This document shows positions 48,998-54,479 of a DNA stretch of 55,064 nt, in pieces. The notes beneath the pieces are model-generated. The model saw only the letters and a list, made by a program, of their open reading frames with translations. It was not told the origin of the DNA and made no database searches. The DNA lies in the IMG/VR virus record IMGVR_UViG_3300031251_000961, positions 1-55,064 of that record. One strand, written 5' to 3'. Both the position numbers and the translations under genes were made by a program. Position 1 is the first letter of the stretch. The number at the start of each line of letters is the position of its first letter. The DNA comes from a virus.

Positions 48998-49465
48998 TTA
49001 TAGTTTTGAGTTTAAATATGTGATGTAATAAGGTTCAAGAATCTTCACACCATGAACCATGGTATCATAAGAAAGATAGCAAAGGCGGGGGCCGCAACCC
49101 GTAGCCGTAAGCCAGTAATCGCAGTAGTAGTACCGGAGCCCGAGACCCGCTTTATAGATAAACCTAGGTTCGTATTTATCTTGGTTCGAATCACTATGAT
49201 CAACTACTTTACCATCCAGCAAAACATCAATGGTGTGTTCTATAATCCTTTTAGCAGTTTCATAGGGTGCATCATCTGGACGGGTAAGGCCTTCTATTGT
49301 TTTTCCTGCAATAGCCAGCGCTGCTTCAACAGTTGGCGTCCGGTCAATGATGTTTCCAAGTGAAAGACCTTCCGGAAAAATCTGCTCTAACTTTGCCTTG
49401 AAAGCAGGATCGGCGGTAGAGTACATCGCCCTTAAAGTCTTTTCGTCAAATTTTAATTCGCTCAT
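48998..49465 (-). CDS. DGR variable (target) protein 2
   Basis: A 155-aa protein. The N-terminal 95 residues (helical, FDEKTLRAMYSTADPAFKAK, TVEAALAIAGKTIEGLTRPD) are unrelated in sequence to target 1, while the C-terminal part (DKYEPRF then AGLGLRYYYCDYWLTATGCG, PRLCYLSYDT) is homologous. The variable patch spans about residues 106-130. Relative to TR: N-to-Y three times, Y-to-C, N-to-L, N-to-A, N-to-G, R-to-G, Q-to-R and S-to-G. A second diversified receptor under the same template. Confidence 0.88.
   Translation of the reverse strand: MSELKFDEKTLRAMYSTADPAFKAKLEQIFPEGLSLGNIIDRTPTVEAALAIAGKTIEGLTRPDDAPYETAKRIIEHTIDVLLDGKVVDHSDSNQDKYEPRFIYKAGLGLRYYYCDYWLTATGCGPRLCYLSYDTMVHGVKILEPYYITYLNSKL
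49076..49149 (-). repeat. DGR variable repeat VR2
   Basis: A 74-bp block aligned without gaps to TR 48497-48570. By my alignment 18 of 26 TR adenines differ and none of the 48 other bases do. The homology extends 9 bases further 3' than in VR1. Three substitutions near the 5' end (A to G) are identical in VR1 and VR2, so they may be under selection. Confidence 0.93.
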
Positions 49466-49483
49466 GGTATTTTATTAAAATTG

Positions 49484-50014
49484 TTAAATTGAAATAGGTT
49501 CTACTTCCTGTAATAAAACCAGTGGTATATTTTTCCTTTCGTTCTGTGCAATAAAAGGATATATTCTTTTAAATTTTTCTACAGCGATCGGCCAACAAAC
49601 CATTTTCACTACATCTTCACCGCTGTTATCGTACTTGTGATGGCAACCGTTTTTGGCACATAATTCGAGAGCTGCATCCGGATGGGTTGCTACGCTTGGG
49701 CAACCGTAATCTTCTCTTTTTGGAAGCACATGAGCTACTGTCATTCTCGCATACACGTACTCTGTGCAAACTGTTGAGCCGCCGCATTCCATACAAACAC
49801 CAGTTTGCTCATTGATTCTTTCTACAAACCAATCCCCTTGCGAAATCCTGATAGGCCTTTGTTCTTTTAGTTCTTGCTTTTTCTTCTCACTTTGTTGTGG
49901 GATAGCCTTTTTCTCTTTTGGTGGTTTTGCACCGGCGAAATATTTTGCATGATTTACACAATAGCCGCCACGGTCTTCGTGACTATTGCAACCAGGGAAT
50001 GAACATTTAGACAT
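49484..50014 (-). CDS. Zinc-finger / HNH-like protein
   Basis: A 176-aa protein: an N-terminal zinc finger (MSKCSFPGCNSHEDRGGYCV, NHAKYF; Cys4, Cys9, Cys19, His22), a basic linker, then an HNH-like region with CMECGG and AHVLPKREDYGCPSVATHPD followed by LELCAKNGCHHKYDNSG. The AHxLPK...C..C-H-H arrangement is that of HNH nucleases of phage recombination or replication regions. It lies 18 bp upstream of the DGR target genes and might be co-expressed. Confidence 0.6.
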   Translation of the reverse strand: MSKCSFPGCNSHEDRGGYCVNHAKYFAGAKPPKEKKAIPQQSEKKKQELKEQRPIRISQGDWFVERINEQTGVCMECGGSTVCTEYVYARMTVAHVLPKREDYGCPSVATHPDAALELCAKNGCHHKYDNSGEDVVKMVCWPIAVEKFKRIYPFIAQNERKNIPLVLLQEVEPISI

Positions 50015-50045
50015 GATAAAATAATTTTGGTTTTAGGTTTTAGGA

Positions 50046-50085
50046 TAAAGGGCCGAGGGGAGCCAACGAAACATTCTCGGCCCTT
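50046..50085. terminator. Strong terminator hairpin
   Basis: A perfect 11-bp stem (50046-50056 with 50075-50085, AAAGGGCCGAG/CTCGGCCCTTT) with an 18-nt loop, T-rich on both outer sides. It follows the leftward gene ending at 50103 and precedes the HNH-like gene start at 50014, so the DGR segment probably begins a separate transcript or depends on readthrough. Confidence 0.75.
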
Positions 50086-50102
50086 TAATTTTTTTGGGAA
50101 GA

Positions 50103-50381
50103 TTAATCTTCGGATTCACCACCGTTGCCTTCATCCGTAGATGTGTCAGCAGTAGCAGTATCATCCTTAGTTTCTTCTGCTGTATCAGCAGCCGGTGTAC
50201 CAGGATCTAACCTTGGTAAATCATCGGGAACAAAGTGTCTCTTTTTCATGATGCTTGTTTTATTGTTTAAAAATTGGTTACCTTCTAAAAGCGCATCTTT
50301 GCGCCTGGCACGCTTTATCAGATCATTAAAATTTCTTTCATCACTTCGTGCTTCTTTTTTTTCTTCAACAGTTAATTTCAT
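50103..50381 (-). CDS. Charged small protein, unknown (92 aa)
   Basis: Start set at the ATG 50381 (MKLTVEEKKEARSDERNFND). The N-terminal half is helical and highly charged (LIKRARRKDALLEGNQFL); the C-terminal part is Asp/Thr/Glu-rich. Flanked by terminators on both sides. Function unknown. Confidence 0.5.
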   Translation of the reverse strand: MKLTVEEKKEARSDERNFNDLIKRARRKDALLEGNQFLNNKTSIMKKRHFVPDDLPRLDPGTPAADTAEETKDDTATADTSTDEGNGGESED

Positions 50382-50400
50382 CAGCAATAATTAAAAGTTT

Positions 50401-50431
50401 AAAAAGCCGGCCGTGGTAGAAACCATACCGG
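50401..50431 (-). terminator. Terminator-like hairpin
   Basis: Arms TGGT/ACCA with loop AGAA, extended by CCG/CGG across a small bulge, followed on the minus strand by GCCGGC and five T. It lies between the genes ending at 50474 and starting at 50381. Similar GC-rich hairpins stand in most intergenic gaps from 50.0 to 52.2 kb. Confidence 0.5.
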
Positions 50432-50473
50432 GGTGATACTTGTTTATAGGTCTCCCGGTGAAGGAGTTATTTT

Positions 50474-50821
50474 TTAGGATATATAAAATCCTACTTTGTT
50501 GCCACTTCGTTTAACCCAAAGCTTATGCTCCTTTGCTATGTGAGCCAGCTTGATGAATTCATCGAAACCCAGCGCAACTCCCTTTATCAAAGCGCTAACC
50601 TTGTTTGTTTGCGGTTCAACGTGAATGCTGAAATCTTTATGAAGATCTTTCAGTTCCTTCTCGATCTTCTCTGCTGCAATTTTACTTAGTGCCATATATC
50701 TAAAAGCTACACTTCCCAGTAGCCGGTTTACTTTTTTAAATTTCCCCAACCTGTAGAAACAGGTCGGGGAATTGGATTGCTTGCTATTATGAAAAAACAT
50801 TGATTCACTTATATATTTCAT
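50474..50821 (-). CDS. Small basic protein, unknown (115 aa)
   Basis: A 115-aa protein with an N-terminal FYRLGKFKKVNRLLGSVAFR and an alpha/beta C-terminus (FDEFIKLAHIAKEHKLWVKR, SGNKVGFYIS). Its start overlaps the end of an interrupted gene by 14 bp. No family recognised. Confidence 0.5.
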   Translation of the reverse strand: MKYISESMFFHNSKQSNSPTCFYRLGKFKKVNRLLGSVAFRYMALSKIAAEKIEKELKDLHKDFSIHVEPQTNKVSALIKGVALGFDEFIKLAHIAKEHKLWVKRSGNKVGFYIS

Positions 50822-51080
50822 AACTTCTTAAATACTCAAAAACTATTTTTTCGCATTCTTCTTTTGAGGTTTTAGAAATGTAATCGGCATTAATTATATC
50901 GGTTAGCAGTATTGGGTAATCACTGTCATAAATGTCACATTAATTTTCTGCTGAAAAATCCGGAGGATAACAGATACGAACTGCTTCGCCTTTCCAAAGA
51001 ATTTCAAAAGCTTCTTCAACTGATAATGGCTCTCTATCATCATGCACCACCATCGTATCACTTTCATAAACCTTATTCAT
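50808..51080 (-). pseudogene. Small gene interrupted by an in-frame TAA
   Basis: From the ATG 51080 the frame gives MNKVYESDTMVVHDDREPLS and ends PPDFSAEN at TAA 50940-50942. It then continues in frame for 43 codons (CDIYDSDYPILLTDIINADY, SKTSKEECEKIVFEYLRSYE) to TAA at 50808. The second part has no start codon and overlaps the next gene by 14 bp, as real operon genes do here. Best read as one gene of about 90 codons carrying a nonsense codon. Confidence 0.5.
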
Positions 51081-51178
51081 AATAGAATTTTTATAATGCC
51101 GGTCTTACCCGGCTGTAGCAATTGCCACCAATTGCAGCACATTTAAAGGATCACTTGCCATAACATTGCTTGATCTTG

Positions 51179-51250
51179 GTGCGAGGAAGGGAATCGAACC
51201 CTTACGTCTCAGGTTATGAGCCTAAGCTTCTACCGTTAAATTACCTCACG
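51179..51250 (-). tRNA. tRNA-Met (anticodon CAT)
   Basis: A cloverleaf can be drawn on the minus strand: acceptor CGTGAGG/CCTCGCA (first pair C/A mismatched), a short D arm (three pairs), anticodon stem TTAGG/CCTGA with loop CTCATAA, variable loop of 5 nt, and T arm AAGGG/CCCTT with loop TTCGATT. CCA is not encoded. Anticodon CAT reads Met, or AUA-Ile if modified to lysidine. It is isolated among prophage genes, about 110 bases downstream of a terminator. The mismatch and weak D stem may mean a divergent phage tRNA. Confidence 0.82.
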
Positions 51251-51358
51251 TGTGGCCCTATATCCCTGGGCCCGGTATCAAAGCTTACCTTCGAAGCACT
51301 GTTGTTATCGCACACCAGCAACCGTATATGAACCATACACTGCTTGAACAGTAATTTT

Positions 51359-51386
51359 AAAAAGGAGCCCCAAAACCAAGGGCTCC
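51359..51386 (-). terminator. Rho-independent terminator
   Basis: A perfect 7-bp stem GGAGCCC/GGGCTCC (51364-51370 with 51380-51386) followed on the minus strand by five T. It ends the leftward transcript of the gene that stops at 51489; a second GC-rich hairpin (around 51447-51474) precedes it. The rest of 51251-51488 holds no gene I can support. Confidence 0.75.
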
Positions 51387-51488
51387 CTACCCTAATAAAA
51401 CCCTAAACCGTCTTTAATATCTTTATTCAATGTTTTTCTAAAATAGCCGGCCCGGGTAAAAACCCAGCCGGGTTCTCATTTTATTAAC

Positions 51489-51776
51489 TCATAAATCTGA
51501 AACCAGATCCACCACCCTCAGTGATGAAGCCGTCTTTTTATTACCACTACGGTAAAATATTTCTATTGCTATTATCACAGGCAGGGTAAGACAAACTGCC
51601 ATGATGAATAAATAACTTAGTTCAAGGATGCCACCCAGTATTCGTAATGCGCTATAGCATACTTCTGCTCCTTTATGGTAGTAAAAGGCAAATGATTTTC
51701 CTTTGCGTACATTCTTACAATCCTGTAATAAGGTACCGCTGGTATTTTCTGCGATATAGTTACTTGCATAGCTCAT
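51489..51776 (-). CDS. Small membrane protein, unknown (95 aa)
   Basis: Start set at MSYASNYIAENTSGTLLQDC (ATG 51776), overlapping the upstream stop by ATGA; the longer frame is a shadow. One or two hydrophobic helices (YSALRILGGILELSYLFIMA, VCLTLPVIIAIEIFY) follow a polar N-terminus. Early leftward operon; function unknown. Confidence 0.6.
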   Translation of the reverse strand: MSYASNYIAENTSGTLLQDCKNVRKGKSFAFYYHKGAEVCYSALRILGGILELSYLFIMAVCLTLPVIIAIEIFYRSGNKKTASSLRVVDLVSDL

Positions 51777-52171
51777 TGGTTTATTGCAATTCTTTTGGTT
51801 AGTTCCTGAATGATGAAGCTTGCCTGCGCGGCATGTTGCACACCTTGTTTTAAAGAATTCTGCAGGTACTCTCCATAAGTCACAATGCCCATGATGTTCA
51901 TCAGCGTTATAAAGCCATAAAAATCTAGTTTGGAAATGCCTGCGTGCTTGCCCTGGAACTGCCACTGGCTATCCATTACTGTGGCAGTCTTTTTAAAAAA
52001 ATCAATAGTATCATCCTGGATAAATACATCATGTGATTCAGGTTTGTAAAAACGCAGATTGCCCTTTTTTGACATGGATGTTTTAAAGCCGTTCATGATA
52101 AGGTACTCGGCATGTACCAATGGCAAATTGCTGTTGGTGTATTCGATACCGTTGCTTAATTTTGTACTCAT
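51773..52171 (-). CDS. Early-region protein, unknown (132 aa)
   Basis: A 132-aa protein, MSTKLSNGIEYTNSNLPLVH, with a beta-rich first half (LRFYKPESHDVFIQDDTIDF) and helical second half. It overlaps the membrane protein gene by 4 bp. No family recognised. Confidence 0.55.
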   Translation of the reverse strand: MSTKLSNGIEYTNSNLPLVHAEYLIMNGFKTSMSKKGNLRFYKPESHDVFIQDDTIDFFKKTATVMDSQWQFQGKHAGISKLDFYGFITLMNIMGIVTYGEYLQNSLKQGVQHAAQASFIIQELTKRIAINQ

Positions 52172-52217
52172 TCGATTTTAATTTTTTGCGGTATGGCCTG
52201 GTACGCCTGCCGCTTTT

Positions 52218-52439
52218 TTATTTAATGGGGTTGATCGTAACTTTGGAACTGTCAGTCGTGTGATGAATGTAAATTGTTTTCTTAGCCCCTGCCGGCACAC
52301 TGTAACCATGTTTCTGTAACCACTTTGTTTTGTACTAGCCGTCATGCAGTTTTGGTGGCGTAGTAAATGAACAAAACAATACTGCAGCTGCGAACCAAAT
52401 AATAAATTCTAAAACCGTTAGTTGTTTTTTCTGTTTCAT
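52218..52439 (-). pseudogene. Signal-anchored small protein gene interrupted by an in-frame TAG
   Basis: From the ATG 52439: MKQKKQLTVLEFIIWFAAAV, then LFCSFTTPPKLHDG and TAG at 52335-52337. The frame continues for 38 codons (YKTKWLQKHGYSVPAGAKKT, IYIHHTTDSSKVTINPIK) to TAA at 52218. The second part has no suitable start. The product would be a membrane-anchored or secreted protein of about 72 residues, so this is a nonsense-interrupted gene. Confidence 0.55.
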
Positions 52440-52440
52440 A

Positions 52441-52659
52441 TCATGCAATTTTTTGTGGACGATTTTTTTTTCTTCTATTCAAAACATGCATTATTTCCTG
52501 TCGTGAAAGTTTCGTATCCCCCGAAGGAGCTGGAGCAGAGACCTGCCCCAGTTTCTTTCTTAAGCGCGTGGCTATAATCTTTATCTTTTCAGCATATTCT
52601 TCCATGCTGTTGATTTGGTTTAATATTTGCAATTCATTTTTAGGCATTTTCCAATTCAT
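52441..52659 (-). CDS. Small early protein, unknown (72 aa)
   Basis: A 72-aa basic protein with a helical N-terminus (LQILNQINSMEEYAEKIKII, ATRLRKKLG), a Pro/Ala linker, and a basic C-terminus (SRQEIMHVLNRRKKNRPQKI). The start overlaps the Cro-like gene by 20 bp; an in-frame ATG four codons later (52647) is an alternative. It may be an early regulator. Confidence 0.5.
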   Translation of the reverse strand: MNWKMPKNELQILNQINSMEEYAEKIKIIATRLRKKLGQVSAPAPSGDTKLSRQEIMHVLNRRKKNRPQKIA

Positions 52660-52873
52660 TTTTTTGGATCAAAATTTCGTCTCTAGTTAATCCTGTTGTT
52701 TTAGAAATTGCTTCAACCCCTGTAGGTGTGGTAAGTAGCTGGTTTTTGTTTTTTAACCAGTTTTCAATTGCCCTGTTTGAGCGATTAAAAACTATCATCA
52801 ATTCACCCATTGCAATATTGCTCGCCTTGATTGCACTAATCGCTTTATCTGATATATCTACTGCGCCTTTCAT
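52640..52873 (-). CDS. Cro-like HTH regulator, first gene of the leftward early operon
   Basis: A 77-aa protein, divergent from the CI-like repressor. The central part (MGELMIVFNRSNRAIENWLK, NKNQLLTTPTGVEAISKTTG) fits a small helix-turn-helix fold with recognition helix around SNRAIENWL. It should be transcribed from a promoter overlapping the operators at 52911-53004 and act as the lytic switch partner. Confidence 0.6.
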   Translation of the reverse strand: MKGAVDISDKAISAIKASNIAMGELMIVFNRSNRAIENWLKNKNQLLTTPTGVEAISKTTGLTRDEILIQKNELENA

Positions 52874-52910
52874 TATTTTGAAGTTTTACCGCTTTGTGGT
52901 ATTTTAGTTC

Positions 52911-53004
52911 CGAAATATGTTTCGTACTTTTGTGGGTATAAATGTACGACGATATTTTCGTCATTGCCAAATTTTTCATCAAATATTTCGTCAAATATTT
53001 TTGT
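52911..53004. promoter_or_regulatory. Lysogeny switch: operators and divergent promoters
   Basis: Two dyads: CGAAA-TATG-TTTCG (52911-52924) and GACGA-TATTT-TCGTC (52948-52962). Three near-tandem 12-bp units (AAATTTTTCATC, AAATATTTCGTC, AAATATTTTTGT at 52969-53004) follow. On the minus strand TTTG (52968-52971) and TACATTTA (52939-52946), 21 bp apart, fit a Bacteroidota promoter and bracket the second dyad. On the plus strand TACTTTTG (52925-52932) fits a -7 box. Repressor binding here should silence the leftward early operon. Confidence 0.6.
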
Positions 53005-53008
53005 ATCA

Positions 53009-53530
53009 ATGTTGCAAATTCACCAAAAGATAGCACAGGCAAGGATTGCAGCAGGTTATACGCAAGATCAATTTGCCGAAATTTTGGGCATAAAACGATC
53101 AACCTACCAGTATTGGGAAGAAAAAACACCAGGTGTAGATAAGATTGCAAAGATTGCAAAAGCCCTAAAATTGCCTTTAGAACACTTTCTCAATGCTGAG
53201 TCAACCAGCAAAAAGGCAAAGCGTGATGAACCCGAAACAGACGACCTGGCAATTGAAACAATCCGGGACCTGGCGCGTAGCAGTGTAATACTTGCAGAAT
53301 CAAACAAAGTCCTTGCGGATAATAATAAGGAGCTGATAGTTATGTTTAAGGCTACTGCTGATGTTCGTCTAAAAAATCAGTCAACCGAAACAGTGGGTGA
53401 AATGCTGGCCCCCTACCTATATAAGATGGCGAACGCCGGTATAGGACAGAAATTTTGGAAGAGTGTTGATGAAGGTTTGATAGCTTTGGGCAAATTACTT
53501 GTAGAAGATGTTCCGGCAATGCAGAAATAG
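53009..53530 (+). CDS. CI-like phage repressor with XRE helix-turn-helix
   Basis: Start set at MLQIHQKIAQARIAAGYTQD (ATG 53009) so that the operator repeats stay non-coding; a longer frame runs through them. The N-terminal XRE HTH is clear (QARIAAGYTQDQFAEILGIK, RSTYQYWEEKTPGVDKIAKI). A charged linker and a C-terminal helical oligomerisation region (about 85-170) follow. There is no LexA/CI-type serine-lysine peptidase, so induction would not use RecA-promoted self-cleavage of the classical kind. Confidence 0.78.
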   Translation: MLQIHQKIAQARIAAGYTQDQFAEILGIKRSTYQYWEEKTPGVDKIAKIAKALKLPLEHFLNAESTSKKAKRDEPETDDLAIETIRDLARSSVILAESNKVLADNNKELIVMFKATADVRLKNQSTETVGEMLAPYLYKMANAGIGQKFWKSVDEGLIALGKLLVEDVPAMQK

Positions 53531-53686
53531 GGCACGATTGATGGCTTGCACACTTGGTGCATTTGTTAGGGCTTGGCATGGTTAGGTTCGGTGTTTAATT
53601 AAATAGGACAATAAACCTAATAATATTACACAAGATTTACAAGTATTTTTTTCATAATAAATTCTTAAACCTTAAAACGATTGCTG

Positions 53687-53908
53687 ATGTGTCTTCTTGA
53701 AACAATGACCGGCGAGGAATTCTTTATTTATATTGTATGTGCGCTTGTTAGCCTGCTTATTTTGGGCGGTGTAATTGCAACGGCTGTACAAGTGAACAGA
53801 AGAAATAGGCTTCAACGGCTTACCATTCGGGTACTTTTAAGGATTGCTGAAATGCAAGGTCTTCCTAAAGAGGAAATAATGACAATATTAGAAGAATCAA
53901 AAAAATAA
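53687..53908 (+). CDS. Small single-pass membrane protein
   Basis: A 73-aa product from the ATG 53687 (an ATG at 53705 is an alternative). A transmembrane helix (FFIYIVCALVSLLILGGVIA) is followed by a basic, helical cytoplasmic tail (RLTIRVLLRIAEMQGLPKEE). It begins a rightward group of three genes with a 156-bp AT-rich upstream region. Could be cargo or host gene. Confidence 0.55.
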   Translation: MCLLETMTGEEFFIYIVCALVSLLILGGVIATAVQVNRRNRLQRLTIRVLLRIAEMQGLPKEEIMTILEESKK

Positions 53909-53912
53909 TAAA

Positions 53913-54476
53913 ATGAAATTATTACTAAGTTGCTTAATTTTTTTTGTAAAAATTGGCTTTGCTCAAAAGATAGATAAGGATTCTATTTTCCCATCCAAAG
54001 ATGGGCAGGTAATTTACTCAGAGGTTATAAATGTGGACAGCACTTTAACTAAAGACAAACTTTACCTCAACGCAAAAACATGGTTCGTTACTACATATAA
54101 ATCTGCAAAGGACGTCATTCAGTTGGATAGCAAAGAAGATGGCCAAATAATAGGTAAGGGTATTTTTCATGAAATATGGAAAGTAAGCGGGATATTAGGT
54201 GTGGTTTATGATGTAAGTGTTTCACATACTGTAAAAATTACCGTAAAAGACGGTAAATACAAATATGAAATTAGCGACCTATCAGGAGAGTACTATAGCC
54301 CGTCGGATAAGTATTCGTCTGGCGGATTTCAAACCATGGTAATAAATAATACTCCATTATCCGGCGTAAGAAAGAGCAGTGACAAATTTAAAGAAGCTTG
54401 TAATGTGCATATCCAGTCAATTGTAGGGGGCTTAAAAAAAGCTATGTCACAATCACCAAAAAAAGATGATTTTTAA
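53913..54476 (+). CDS. Secreted DUF4468-like protein
   Basis: A 187-aa product with signal peptide MKLLLSCLIFFVKIGFAQ. The mature part fits the DUF4468 (TBP-like fold) pattern of Bacteroidota: VIYSEVINVDSTLTKDKLYL, NAKTWFVTTYKSAKDVIQLD, GQIIGKG, YKYEISDLSGEYY. It is 4 bp after the membrane protein gene. DUF4468 proteins are common host genes, so this may lie at or beyond the prophage edge. Confidence 0.7.
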   Translation: MKLLLSCLIFFVKIGFAQKIDKDSIFPSKDGQVIYSEVINVDSTLTKDKLYLNAKTWFVTTYKSAKDVIQLDSKEDGQIIGKGIFHEIWKVSGILGVVYDVSVSHTVKITVKDGKYKYEISDLSGEYYSPSDKYSSGGFQTMVINNTPLSGVRKSSDKFKEACNVHIQSIVGGLKKAMSQSPKKDDF

Positions 54477-54479
54477 TTT

